Positions 9,666 through 21,440 of a stretch of DNA of 64,000 bases are shown piece by piece. Under the pieces are notes generated by a model. It did no database searches. It worked only from the letters and a program-made list of their open reading frames with translations, and was not told where the DNA came from. The translations under genes and the position numbers were made by a program. The stretch is from Botryotinia globosa. Taxonomy: Eukaryota > Ascomycota > Leotiomycetes > Helotiales > Sclerotiniaceae. Positions within the stretch are counted from its first letter, which is position 1; each line of letters starts with the position of its first letter. Location of the stretch: NCBI GenBank assembly GCA_014898425.1, contig RCSZ01000002.1, forward strand, positions 1,984,001 through 2,048,000. Reading direction: 5' to 3'.

Positions 9666-12336
9666 TTAAATGCCCAGAACATCCATGTAAGGTTGATCAA
9701 ACAGCGTAAGACTATCCCCAGGTTGAGGACTAGGCATTCTGCTACCGAATCCTGGAATCTCTCTGCTGAATAGATCCATATCATAAAATCCTCCCGATTC
9801 ACCACCATCATTATAGTTGATGTCCAAGAATTCAAACATATCATTTGGATCATGGGAAACCTTCGAGCCTGTTCCACCAAGAACAGCGTCACTATCTGGA
9901 GGCGAATGAGCAAAGTGGCCATTGTATATCGCAGTTGAACTATCAACGAGGGTGCCCAAAGACTCGAACCCATTTAATTGAGTGTCAACTGGTGGTGTGA
10001 TTCTCTCATCCATAGACCGCTGTGCACGTTCCAGCTGTGCTCGCTGTCTCTCATATTCCAAAGCCGCTTTGCGCTTAGCATCTTCACGTCTTGCCGTCTC
10101 TCTAGCACGCCCTATGATCTCCTCCATGCCTGCTTTTCGAACGGCTGCCTCCAAGAATTGAGTAGCGTAATCTGCCGACGAGTAATTATCGCGCAAACTC
10201 TCGAGAACAGTCATACATAGACAAAAGCCTTCGAGAGCAGGCTGCCTCTCGTTCTCCTGTGGAGACCTGACCAACAAGAGATGAATAATGATGGCGGGAA
10301 GTAGAGCTGTCACGCCTGTGGTAGGAAGGTACTTCTCTAGATCGTAATTATGCATATCATGAACAATGTTCGTAGTCCCAACCGCAGCGTTAGTCACCAC
10401 TTCACGTGAAAGCGCGAAGAGCGTTTGGGGTTCCGGCTGATTTGGTCCTGCAGGTAAAACTCGTGGTCTGTGCAAGGCAGAGGTCGCCGTGAAATAAATC
10501 ATATGTAACAATGCACATGCCACAAACAATGGTTGCCCACTGTTTCCTTTTCTCAGCTGATTCGAGTAGACGCATGCGTGAGGAAGATTTTTCTTCCACA
10601 AATCGAGCGCCAAATCGCATTGCTCGACCTCTTCCGACGACGCCGACTTCTTGGGAAACAGCATAATCTGTGACGTCGTATTTTCCGATTGGCTGGAAGC
10701 ACTTTGATGTCTCTCGAGGACCGAGTATTGCGCCACCAAGATTTGGCTGATGCATAGACACAATTCAGCTTTGGAGATGCACATGAGAGCCACCTCTCGT
10801 TGAGCCTCAACATCCCTCATCAAGGAACATTTCGGCGAAATTATTGAAATCCGTGGATCGAGTGCCTTGATCTCGAAATCACCTTCGACCAGCATCGGTA
10901 CGTCACAATCTTCATCCTTAACCCTAGTCGGACGTCTCATTCCCAGCGCGATGAGTCGGTCTCTCATAAAACATGACCACCATACTCGTTTTCTTAGCTT
11001 ATGATCAGCATCTATTCCTTTCGAATCCCGATGCAACGCAAGCGTGTATGCATGATCAATCGCTCTGCCCATCCAATGCCAAGTGTCTTTGTGATCTTCG
11101 GGCGTTTCATACCAGTACGTCATGAGAAGGAGAGATTGCACTACGGTGAGCATGTCATTTTCGTAGTCTAGATCATACAGGACCTAAATATAGTCAGTAT
11201 TGCTCAAAGTACACCCATGCTAGCTTGTGACATACTCTGGCCCTCTGAAAAAATGCTTTCCTCGCTGCTTTCCTCGTACGATGCCCAGCGCGCCTCAAGA
11301 TTTCCATATCCACAAAGGCTGTCCCAGAGAACATTATTGATTGAAAAAGCAAGAGACTCATTGCGCCAGACGCCCCTTCGTCATTAATTATCTGTAAAAC
11401 TTTGTGTAATTCTAGAAGCGGCATGTATGGATAAATGTATTCGATGAAAGCTTGAAGTAGGGCGTTTCGTAGCAAAGGTTCGGGAATAAGTAATGCGCTC
11501 TTCGCCCACAGGTAGTCTATGTCGATAGAGGTCATTTTCGAAGGAAGGGGGTTGATATATGCCGGAAGTGAATGTTTCAAAGAAGGGGGTGGGGAGGATG
11601 CCAGGCGTGTGCGAACTAGATCGCCTGTTAGAGAAGCTCGATGCGCAAGCTGTGCCAGCGTTTGCCCATCAATATCATCGCTTTCCGTTGAATGAAGGGC
11701 TGACTGGTCTGGTATTGTCAGTATATTATCCAGCCTCGATCGTCTTCTGAACGAGTCCCTGCTTACAGATTGAATGCGGCACATGCTCATGTGAATGCTG
11801 GGACTGGGACGTAACGCTGGGCCCAGATGCCCGTCTCATCTCATTATTGGAAGCTTGTTGGGAATATGCAATATTGTCCGTGTAGGCTTGGAGGGGAACT
11901 GCTTCGGCGGCGATATCGCTACCGCCTCGTTTGGTTCTGCTCATTGCATATGTTAATCAAACATACAATTTTGCATATTGTGGCTTGTAGCCGTTTGCGT
12001 CACTAACCTTCTCCTTTTACTTCCAGGGACTAAGCATTGTATTCCATCAATGGCACAGTTGTTACAGACTCTTTCTCCGGCGTCATTGACGCGCTCACTA
12101 CGCTCCACATCACACCGTACCTTTCGACTTCTACAATTTGTACATGCGATTGAAGAACGTTTTTTCTTTTCGGGAACTGCGGTTTCTCCTCCATCTACCG
12201 ACTTCCTCTTTTTCGACTTGGCGCCGGGAGATTGTGGTTGCGATAATTGGACTCTGGAAGGTTCTCCGATTGCCAAATCTCGTGGCTCCTCGTCGTGCAC
12301 AGCGGATTGCAACAAGCTCAGAGAAGCGGGATCCAT
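9666..12336 (-). CDS. Zn2Cys6 transcription factor, cutinase-transcription-factor (Ctf1)-like, 829 aa
   Basis: There are four exons: 12336-12008, 11936-11767, 11708-11236 and 11183-9666. The introns are 71, 58 and 52 bp, with GTTAGT, GTAAGC and GTATGT donors and TTAAC/CTGAC branch sites, and all junctions keep frame. The binuclear zinc cluster is at about residues 64-101 (ACTNCRSRKVRCDV...VCNNC...QCLV), followed by a basic KRRRTKR stretch. The RKVRCDV signature and the later RVWWSCFMRDRLIALGMRRP motif resemble the Ctf1 group, whose studied members activate cutinase or lipid-ester genes. The middle homology (fungal-specific transcription factor) region spans about 225-450, and an acidic/aromatic tail may be the activation domain. 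The loop between the third and fourth cysteines is 15 residues, longer than usual. The target genes are not inferable here; no cutinase is in the window. Confidence 0.9.
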
Positions 12337-13519
12337 TGTGTCAGTGCCCGAATTGTGTGAAACAAGAAAATGTTATGGACTAAGGAAGGAGAGTACATGT
12401 GAATATCGACCCGGTGGAGAAAAGCCAATGATTGTGTAGACGAGAATGGAAGGGGAAGGGGTCGGTTTGGCAATGGCATGTGATCCGAAGAGAACGATGC
12501 TGAGATGAGACTGTATATATATATGTATATATGACCGAAGAGAAGATGGAAAACGATGGGAAGGTGTGGAAGGGCGCTCCCAACTATATAGTAGAAAGTG
12601 TAGAGGACACTAGAGAAATAAGATACCTAGCACCTACCTGGCTGGTGTTTATATTTATTATTGGAGAAGTCTTTTTTTTGTGGAGGACCGAGCAAGGATA
12701 AAAAGCTTCTATTCCATCATACTTCCCTCATATGATATGAGACTGGGTACGGAGTAGTAAGTATGTACGGAGTAGAAACAGAAATTTGAATCGCGATGAT
12801 CCAAATCTTATTAATACTGTATCTACATGATAAATGCTCGTTTTGACTTGTAGTGAAGGGGATTCCTTGATGCAAAGGCAGAGATGGATGGTAGTTGGTT
12901 CAAAAGTTACTTCTTTCGTCCTTCCTTCATTTGTCGCATCAACAACCAACTTCTCCCCACCAAAGAAAGTTGGAAGTTAAAATCCCCTCGATCCCCTCCT
13001 ACTCCGTACTCCGCACAGTTCTTCTCAAGAGCCAAGGAAGTCAAATGGGGAGATCCAATGAGATCCCAGCCATTGTTGTTCTGGCCCAGATTTGACCTTT
13101 GAAGCCTCATATCAAACCAAATCAATTCATGGGCATCCCACCTCCCACATCTCCGCGAAACGACGGAGAATATGGAGATTCCGGTTACGAGTTTATGTAA
13201 GAAGAGAAGAGAAATGGAAGGAAAAGAAAAGGTCTACGGGTAGGTAGGAGGTATACGACCATGCGGCATTTGAAATGTTAATCGGTGTCGGTATTAGAGG
13301 TTCATGGACAATGTTACCTATGTCTTGACCTCTTTTTCTTTCTCGAACAAGAGCAAGAGGAAGAGAATAGGTCCGTACTAATATATATCCTTATCGGTAT
13401 TAGTTTCCTGTCCCCAAGTAAGGACTTGCCCTACTGTTAATGCTCTGAGCGGCTTTTAGCGGAATGGAAGTGCTACCTAGGAGCTTAGTCATCACTTGAT
13501 CACTTAATCAGAGTGTTCC
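12337..13519. other. upstream spacer of the Zn2Cys6 gene, no gene recognised
   Basis: This is probably promoter and leader of the minus-strand regulator. It contains repeated short ACGGAGTA-type words (about 12750-12775 and in the opposite sense near 13000). Several overlapping open frames on both strands lack features. Confidence 0.45.
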
Positions 13520-13521
13520 TT

Positions 13522-13672
13522 TATATCTATTATCTATAATATCTATAATATCTATAATATCTATAATATCTATTATCTATAATATCTATAATATCTATAA
13601 TATCTATAATATCTATTATCTATAATATCTATTATCTATAATATCTACAACATCTACAATATCTATAACATC
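13522..13672. repeat. ATCTATAAT 9-bp tandem repeat
   Basis: About 150 bp consist of ATCTATAAT units mixed with shortened ATCTATT units and end in ATCTACAAC variants. It is a simple minisatellite between the regulator and the dehydrogenase. Confidence 0.9.
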
Positions 13673-14058
13673 AGCTTCCCCTTGAAGAAACTTTATCAAC
13701 ACAATCCATCTAGCTGCTGCAGACCTGTTGGAAACGAAAGTTTAACACATCCCCAGGGCCCAGATGTATATTCTCAATTCTCAATTATACATTCGGAAAA
13801 ATGCCCTTCACAAATCCAAATCCAATTATATGATGATGATTATTTTTGGCATAAAGCCATCCAAAAATCGCTCACACAACTCGTTTCGGTGCAGTGGAGA
13901 TTTCCATTTGATAACACTCAGTCTTGGCTCCTAGGTAGGCAATGGGAGAATTTGTGCTCGGTGATTACCGAGCTTAACCGGGCGAAAGGGGCGTGCATTC
14001 GCACTGGGCATATGTGCTTTTGTAATCTCGAGACAATTAAACTGTGATGAATGTGCAT

Positions 14059-14132
14059 GGGCATGTGATGGACGGATAGATGGACGGACGTTGGATGGGC
14101 ATGTGATGGACGGATAGATGGACGTTGGATGG
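14059..14132. repeat. two-copy tandem duplication, unit about 36 bp
   Basis: The unit GGGCATGTGATGGACGGATAG plus GATGGAC(GGAC)GTTGGAT occurs twice in direct succession. The first copy has an extra GGAC. Confidence 0.85.
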
Positions 14133-15358
14133 AGACTCGTTGTCTAATCTTCCTCAGGAGTCAGGGGTTGACCATAGGAGGACGACGTATGAATACGATG
14201 TGTATCTACCATCCGGATATCATCTTCGGGATTCCCGTCGTGTGGATGAACATGGTTGTCTGTACTATGTATGTACCATGTAGGCTTTTCTTGCCAATGC
14301 TGTAATCAAAGTGGTAGATCTTCAACGGTGATTGTCCTCCGTAAGTTGTAAGCTGTCAGTTGTAACCTTGAGAGATCAATGATGGACGTCCAGGTTCTTT
14401 ATGAAAACCATACAAGAACGTACAGTCTCACGTCTCTGATGAGTCTCCCGACGACATATACGACATGGGAGTCACAGGACACAACCGTTCAACACTATCA
14501 GTCCTTCCTCGGGGGATTAGTCACCCTCACTCGATCCATCAATACTCCAGGTGTGCGTAGGTAGCACACATTGGGTACTAACCTTATGTATTTCAAAAAC
14601 ACATCACATGTCAAACACATATTACCTACCCATCTACCGGTAGGTAACCTACACAATGCACATGTGAAATCCAAATTTCACATCTCAGAGTTGAGAAACA
14701 TTTCCTCCCCTCTTCATCCACCTTTTCATGCAAAGAATTCTCAATCAGGTCAAAGAGATATCTGTCTCATGCCCATGTGCTGTGCTTGCCGTGTTACCCT
14801 TTCTCTCACGTCACCATTTTTAACCGCCATCCACTTTTTATCATGACGTCGATTATCCATTTCAACAGATATTCCACCATCTCGTCAACCATCAATTCTA
14901 TCTGCGATAACTCGATCATGTCGATGATTTTCGATGATTTCGGTCAATTGTTTTATATCCAAATGCCATGAGATTTTCTTGGAAAAGACTACTTGTCGTT
15001 CTAGAATTCCATTCTTTCCCTTCCCAATTCATTCTTTCCCTTCCCAATTGGCTCTTTCCCCCATAGTAGGAATTCTAGATACGAAAAGAATGATCTCATT
15101 CTCTTATTTTTGCGTCTCGTTGCTCCTGCAGCTTGGAATTAGTAGCACATGAGGACTAGGTGGTATTTATCTTGTTTGTTGACGTGAAATCGATATTACA
15201 AATCCCAAACTCGAACGATTATAATAACTTGATTCCCATCTGAATGTGATCGCAACAACAGCAAGACATTCAAAACTACCATCAAACACTCTGTCAACAC
15301 TCTCTCGCCCAATTAAACCAGTTCTATCGTGTCATCCAAAGCAGACAAATCCTCCAAC
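14133..15358. other. upstream spacer of the alcohol dehydrogenase gene
   Basis: No gene is supported. A short direct duplication of a TTCTTTCCCTTCCCAATT unit lies at about 15014-15050, and pyrimidine-rich stretches follow it. These are consistent with a fungal promoter and leader, but I see no TATA box that I would assign. Confidence 0.4.
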
Positions 15359-16715
15359 ATGTCTTCAAGCGTTCCCGAACAGATCGAGGGATTTACCATC
15401 TCCTCCACCAAGAACTGGACTGACTTCAAGAAAGCCAAGGTATGTTCCTCCTCTACCATTCAAGTGCTTGAAAGCAAAAGATCTCTCCTCCTTGGGGTTC
15501 AAACCGGGCTCATCTAGAGACACTCCACAAAATACCATTTGCTAACAACTCTTTTAGTTCCCTGCCAAGAAGTTCGAAGCACATGATGTCGATATCGTCA
15601 ATGAGGTTCGTAATCCTTTGCATAGTCTGCTTTTTCAATGCATTCCTTGGTCCACACTGATGATGGCTTACTGACTTGCCATCTGGATATAGTGCTGCGG
15701 AGTCTGCGGCTCTGACGTTCACACCATCACCGGTGGTTGGGGCGATCTAGCCACTACCCCTCTCTGTGTTGGTCACGAAATCATCGGGAAAGTCCTCCGC
15801 GTCGGCGAGAAAGTAACACTCGTCAAGCCCGGTGACCGTGTTGGAGTTGGTGCTCAAGTCCAATCCTGCATGCAATGTCCACAATGCAAGAGCGATAACG
15901 AAAACTACTGTCCCAAGATGGTTGACACATATATGGCACCATATAATGAGGATGAGGGCCACAGTGATCAACCCATGAAGGACAGTAGTGGAAACCAAAT
16001 CTTCTCACAAGGAGGTTATTCCAGTCATTCGAGAGTTCATGAACAATTCGTCTTCAAGGTTCCAGACGGTCTTGCATCGACTGATGCAGCACCAATGATG
16101 TGTGCCGGTCTCACCACATATTCGCCTCTTGTCCGCGCTGGCACTGGACCTGGCAAGAAAGTTGCAATTCTTGGTATTGGTGGACTTGGACATTTTGGTA
16201 TTCTCTGGGCCAAAGCCTTGGGCGCCGAAGTCTGGGCTCTATCCCATTCCCCAAACAAGAAGGAACACGCTTTGAAATTGGGAGCTGATCATTTCATTTC
16301 CACCCAAGACAAAGACTGGCAAAAGCCTCTTGCTTTCACTTTCAACTTCATCCTCAACTGCGCAGATATGACCAGCGAGTTTGATCTCACTGCTTACATG
16401 TCTACGCTTGCCGTCAATGGAGAATTCCACAACGTCGGTCTCCCAGATAAGCCACTTCCTGAATTGATGGCACAAGATTTCGTTGGCAATGGTTGCAAGA
16501 TCGCTGCATCACACATTGGTTCGCGCAAGGAAGCTCAAGCCATGTTGCAATTGGCAGCTGATAAGAAGATCAAGCCTATGATTGAAACGATTGACATCAG
16601 CGAGGAGGGTTGCAAGAAGGCGGTTGAGAAGGTCAAGGTCAATGATGTTAGATACCGTATTACTTTGACTGGTTTTGAGAAGGCCTTTGGTACAAAGGTT
16701 GATTACAACAATTAA
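15359..16715 (+). CDS. zinc-dependent alcohol dehydrogenase, cinnamyl-alcohol/ADH6-like, 383 aa
   Basis: Exons are 15359-15439, 15558-15605 and 15693-16715. The introns are 118 bp (GTATGT, GCTAAC branch, TTTTAG) and 87 bp (GTTCGT...TATAG). This is a medium-chain dehydrogenase that reduces or oxidises aldehydes and alcohols, probably with NADPH as in yeast Adh6/Adh7. Catalytic zinc ligands are Cys48 (CGVCGSD), His71-Glu72 (GHE) and Cys180 (MMCAGLT). The structural zinc uses Cys102, Cys105, Cys108 and Cys116. The Rossmann glycine motif GIGGLG lies at 204-209. The length is close to the family norm of about 360, with extra residues at the N-terminus. The start ATG at 15359 is the first in frame after a pyrimidine-rich leader. 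The gene is intact and probably cytosolic. Confidence 0.95.
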
Positions 16716-17290
16716 AGAATGGTAATAATGGAACGGGTTCTCAGATATTAGGAGGTGGATGTGTGCGGTTATAGCAATAATGGTTACACTGTACATTAGT
16801 TATGAAACGATAGAAGCAATAAAGATATTAATGAAGCAACACTCAGTTTTGCCGATGAAGTAGATTGCCTTGACTGAATAAATTCGAGGGAGAAAAGAAT
16901 CATATTGGCGGAGGTGGAGATATCATAGCAAGTACCAGGCGAGCGTGCAATAACATTCCACTGCATTGCATTCCTCATATCTCCGTGCTACATACAAGAC
17001 GAGTGAACCAAAAAGCCTTCCTTTTTGCAACAGATGAATTGGAAGCCCGATGGATTTGACACTTTACTCACGTAACAAGTGGAGGAAGGATACCTAGGTA
17101 ATGGAATGTAGTAAAAGTTCATTACCAGATGTTCAAATGCTGAATACCTATCTGGGTATATATGATTTAATGATATTTATCTCCTATAGCATTTTCAGAT
17201 ATTTGTTAACCCTTTTTTTTGTGTTTTATTTTCTGTGTTTTAGTTTTCATTTTCATTTTCTTTATTCTATTCTATTCTATTGGTTGGAAT
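16716..17290. other. intergenic downstream of the dehydrogenase
   Basis: No gene is recognised. T-rich sequence begins near 17210. Confidence 0.4.
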
Positions 17291-17292
17291 TT

Positions 17293-17545
17293 AGGTAGGT
17301 AGGTAGGTAGGTATTTTAGGTGATGAATGTGATGAATGTAATGAATGTGATGAATGTAATGAATGCGAGTGAGAGTATTATTTGATGTAATAGGGTTGGT
17401 ATGTTTTGCTTTGCTTTGTTTTGCTTTGTTATATTTTACTTTATTTTGTTTTAATATGTTATGTTTTGCTTTACTATATTCTATTCTATTTTGTTTTACT
17501 ATATTTTACTATGCTATATTTTACTATACTATACTTTTATATTAG
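17293..17545. repeat. cluster of simple repeats: (GGTA)n, GATGAATGT/GTAATGAAT repeats, TTTTG/TTTTACT-rich tract
   Basis: Five GGTA units (17293-17312) are followed by about five GATGAATGTAAT-like units (17322-17365). A T-rich tract of TTTTGCTT and TATTTTACT words runs to about 17540. Confidence 0.85.
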
Positions 17546-17883
17546 GGAAGATGACCGGGGGTAAGTGATATACTATTCATATTCATATTCACATCTGTAT
17601 AGTTCCAGTGTAATTTGAGGATACATAATAAGTTAATAAGGCTGGTTTTAGGCTTGGAGATGGATTGGATGAATTGAATGGATTGAATGGAAGGGTGATA
17701 GTGGAGATAGATATCTGTATTCTAGAGGGGAGATGAGATATCTGTGTAGCAGAAATGAGATGAGATGAGATGAGTTGGGATGAAAAATAACAAGATACAA
17801 TACCCCCATCCCATCCCGTTTATTTATAGCTACATCTATTTTCATATCATTACTATAAATGATATTAAAGTACCTATCTGATT

Positions 17884-18051
17884 ATATCTATATCTATATC
17901 TATCTATATCTATATCTATATCTATATCTATATCTATATCTATATCTATATCTATATCTATATCTATATCTATATCTATATCTATATCTATATCTATATC
18001 TATATCTATATCTATATCTATATCTATATCTATATCTATATCTATATCTAT
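17884..18051. repeat. (TATATC)n hexanucleotide array, about 28 units
   Basis: An almost perfect hexamer array of about 168 bp. It generates chance Leu-Tyr (plus) and Arg-Tyr (minus) repeat open frames that are not genes. Confidence 0.95.
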
Positions 18052-18343
18052 AGAATAGTCGAGATGAATAGTCCAAGAATTGTATGCGCGAGGGAGGGAA
18101 CATCGATGGATAAAGAGAATACATAGTAACTACCTACCCAGGTGAGGGGGAATATATATCGAATATATAGTAGTAACGGTAGTATTGGTTTGATTCTCAA
18201 TTATCATCAATCTTCTTCCCACTTTCTCGGGTGATAGATAGATAGACAAAAAGAAGGGAGGAATACCTTCTGTCAAGGATCTAGACTTATAGAACTCGCT
18301 TCTAAATTTCAGCATTTTAGGATCTGTATACTGAGACGCAATT

Positions 18344-19075
18344 TTAGTCGAGATGTCCAGGTATTTGAGTTCGACATGATCCAAACATTACATCATCAAA
18401 TGAGAAACAACGCCTGGTAATATTAACTTGAACAGCTCGTTCCATTGTATAGAAGACGTTATAAAGTACGATTATTGGAATCCCAAAGTTCATGTAACTT
18501 CTTTCTTCAGCGCTTGTGGAAGATTTCCTGACCAAAGTGTTCTTCAACGCCGAATTAAAGATTGATACCGGGAGGATCCCTAAAAACCAAGATGCCAGGC
18601 CTGCATAGTCCATCGAAAATCCATTTCCTGTCAAGTGACTTCAGGATCCAACCGTCCGGAAACACCCATCATATTCACATACCTTCCCCCAAATAAAGAC
18701 CCAATCCTAAAAGACTGGAACAACTATTTTGAGACAAATTGCGCCATTGAAATACTTAGCTAAACACATTAATTCAGATCCACGCCCAAATTTTGCGCAC
18801 AAAGAAAAAGATGAGGATAATGTTCAACACACTCCATATCATTGTTGCATCTATTTGCTCGCCCATGCGCACGAGTCTCAAAGAAATTAGCTTGTATAGC
18901 TTTCGAGCCTCCGCAATGCGATTAAATGCAAATTGTTGTTCGGAGTCTTTCTTCGTGAGTGTTTAAAACTTGTACCGAGGCTTGATATATTTCGTTGCGG
19001 AGATCAATTATTGATTCCGTTGAGGGTTCTGAAGTTGCTTTCTTTTGCCGAGGGGCTGTTTCTGAAGAACCGCCC
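18344..19075 (-). pseudogene. fragments of a membrane protein gene, frame-broken
   Basis: Coding-like pieces succeed each other on the minus strand without one consistent frame. The first is a polar stretch ending ESIIDLRNEIYQASVQVLNTHEERLR (about 19070-18940). After a one-base frame change comes QFAFNRIAEARKLYKLISLRLVRMGEQIDATMIWSV plus a TM helix ending in WAWI and a stop (about 18930-18800). Then a piece ending LGLYLGE joins, through a 55-bp GTATGT...TTGACAG intron, to NGFSMDYAGLASWFLGILPVSIFNSAL and another hydrophobic segment. No start codon is evident. I infer a decayed gene, or one whose exons I cannot resolve. It sits directly 3' of the F-box gene. Confidence 0.35.
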
Positions 19076-19078
19076 CGC

Positions 19079-19920
19079 TTACAATTTGAATAAATCAAAA
19101 TCCTCTCTACCCTTGCTGACCCAATCGTCTTCTAAACTGGCCTGAGAACCTCGACGGGGACAAGTTATGTGCCAGTGCAGTATCATCTTTGGAATCATTG
19201 GTTCATCATATCCAACTTCAGGGTTTCGATACTCTCTTTCGACCTCAGGACCAGACATTTGTAACCAATGTTTTCTTCTCAAACACCATTCTTGTGCTAT
19301 GTCCCAAACCATTCCCATTCTCAGACCATCAGGACATGGCAGAATGACAGTTTCTTGCATAATCCCACTTCGATCATACCTAATTCTCTCTATCGCAAAC
19401 TGATAACAAGGAGGTTGGAATACTAGCATATTACGCCAGGTCGCATCGGCTCTCTGCTGTAATTGGTGTTAGTAAATAGCTGAAATGGTAGCTTTCCATT
19501 GTAAATAATTGGGACTGGGACAAGAAACAACGTCATGCCACAGCATCAAAAGCAGACATAGAAAAGAGGAGGACGGAGCAGTCCCATAAATTGCAGACTT
19601 ACAAAAGCATCGAGATTTCGCTTCCATGGTAAAGTGTCGAATGCGGTTGAGTCGAGTACATTGCGATTCGAGATAAGATTGAAATCAAAAAAGATACCGA
19701 ATTGTTTTTCTAACAGATCCGACCATGTCGACGGTCCATTATGTATCGCAGGTCGAAACCATTGAGCTCTTTCAAGTGACGGTGAGGTAAGGGCTACCCC
19801 CCAACTTCTGCACACAAGTGGAACTGTGGATAAAAGACAAGTCTGGGGAAGATAAGATAAGACTTCATGGAGAAGCTCTGGTATTGAGAAGACCCTTGAT
19901 GCTGCTGAGGTTTCAGCCAT
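19079..19920 (-). CDS. F-box protein, 231 aa
   Basis: There are two exons, 19920-19603 and 19456-19079. They are separated by a 146-bp intron with a GTAAGT donor, a TTACTAACACC branch region and a TTACAG acceptor. The junction is in frame (NLDAF|QRADATWRNMLV). An F-box occupies residues about 10-50 (VFSIPELLHEVLSYLP...STVPLVCRSW) and should contact Skp1 in an SCF complex. The rest matches the layout of short fungal F-box proteins, which carry W-R-x-M-L-V-x-Q-P-P shortly after the domain; here it is WRNMLVFQPP. The start is the ATG of MAETSAASRV; an in-frame ATG upstream at 20040 would add an unlikely hydrophobic leader. The substrate is unknown. Confidence 0.8.
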
Positions 19921-20384
19921 GATGAACGAAGTAGAATTGCTTTGATGTATTGAAGTCAAGCTTCTAAGGATATATATATATATATATAGGATATAAAATA
20001 AAGATAGAGAATGCGACAATGTCAGTGTCCGTGTCAGCAACCCATAGGCGTTGTCTTACGGCAGATCATCGCATGTAAGATTATGTACGGGACCAATAAT
20101 CCCTTGTTCCATTCATGCGGGGGGTTGGTGCGGGAAACCTTGATGGGCAGCTGAATGTGAACAAACGATTCGAGCACACAACACACGTCACGGACTCGAT
20201 ATATTGAGAGGGAAGGGATTGTTCTTGGCAGACATGTCGAATGTGTCAATTTTGATTGTCAACTACTGGTCTGGTGTATACTGCGAGATGATGATATTCG
20301 TAGCTCCTAACGCCGCCTTCCTGGGTATCTGGGTATCTTGGTATCTTGTAAAGGTTGGATGGAAAAGGTTGGAAAAGCGACTCA

Positions 20385-20867
20385 TCATTTGGTCTTTGTG
20401 CGACCTTTTCCCTTTTCATTGGTAGATTTCGCTTTCTCTTGATGGATGAAATCCTTGATGATATCGTGCAAGGCATCGTTCCTTCTTGTAACGAGTAACA
20501 CATCATCGGTCGTTATGGTTGATCGTCCAGCGTGTCGGGAGAAACTTTCGAGATCCATCGTGACATTCTCTAAGAGGCATCTCAATCAGAAGGGATTGCT
20601 TGATAAATAAGGATGGATGGATATAACATACCTACTTGATGCCATACCATCTCAGTCAATGCTCCTATGAATTGATTCGTAGCATTTGAATTGAGTCGTA
20701 CGGCTTCTTCTTCCACAATCTTTCCAATTGAAAACCAAAGAGCTGCTTTGAGTCGCTGCGCATTAGATTGTCAGTAAAGTAGGTAAGGTAAGTAAGTAAC
20801 ATGAGATTTATGAGGTTCCCGAGATATAATTACTCACTTCATGGAGCTCATCATCGACGGGAGGCAT
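20385..20867 (-). CDS. mhf1: histone-fold protein MHF1 / CENP-S, 112 aa
   Basis: There are three exons: 20867-20838, 20755-20632 and 20569-20385. The introns are 82 bp (GTGAGT...GCGCAG) and 62 bp (GTATGT...CTCTTAG). The joined protein reads MPPVDDELHERLKAALW... and ends in a basic KGKGRTKTK tail. The histone-fold helices are visible: RLKAALWFSIGKIVEEEAVRL, the NQFIGALTEMVWHQVENVTMDLESFSRHAGR long helix, and TITTDDVLLVTRRNDAL. The motif SRHAGRSTITTDDV corresponds to the FARHAKRTTI-x-x-EDV signature of the family. MHF1 pairs with MHF2/CENP-X to bind DNA, acts with the Fanconi helicase in fork repair and belongs to the CENP-T-W-S-X kinetochore module. The length is normal and the gene looks intact. 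Confidence 0.92.
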
Positions 20868-21440
20868 ATTTGGAGAGATAACACGGTATCGTAAGGGGTA
20901 AAATAAACTAAGGTAATGAGGTCAAGATGTCAATACCTTGAGAATATTTCGAGAATTGCCTTGTTATCTTCTTTCTTTCTATCTATCAACTGAAATTGAA
21001 AAATCACCGTCGCGTTAAGTTATCTTAGGGAGAACGCGTTTACCGAAGTCAAGCCGAGACCCTCAATACCTCGACCGCCTCCGGAACTAAATAAAAATTC
21101 TAGACTGGTGGACTGGAATCCACATTTATTATATTTCATTTCCCTGACCTCAATGCCACTGCGCTGTCAATAATTTCTTCAAAAAGACACATTTTACATT
21201 TTCTTTCCTTCGCATCCAGAGATCTCATACTCTATCTCAAAGTTACGCCGTGTCGCAAGTCTGAACTTATTCTACTGTATAATATAATCCAATCCGTCTC
21301 AAATTATCTCCTACATACTGTATACCCACCGACTTTCCTTAAAAACACTATACATCGACCGCATCTTTCATCTCTCCTAAATTCATTCCTCAAACAACAC
21401 TGAACTCGATCATTCAAACCAACTTCAGTCCTCAACAAAC
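20868..21440. other. divergent promoter region between MHF1 and the PGA2-like gene
   Basis: These 573 bp separate two divergently transcribed genes. The right half is pyrimidine-rich with CTCATTCAAACC-like leader sequence before the ATG at 21441. I see no other feature. Confidence 0.5.

Noticed and set aside
11978..12439. 153-codon plus-strand frame opposite the Zn2Cys6 first exon
   Set aside because: It is antisense to a well-supported zinc cluster exon and has no motif of its own.
13682..14047. 121-codon plus-strand frame as a gene
   Set aside because: It starts at the edge of a minisatellite, has no motif and lies in a spacer with duplications.
17859..18124. Leu-Tyr and Arg-Tyr repeat open frames on both strands
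   Set aside because: They are products of the TATATC hexamer array, with no flanking coding sequence.
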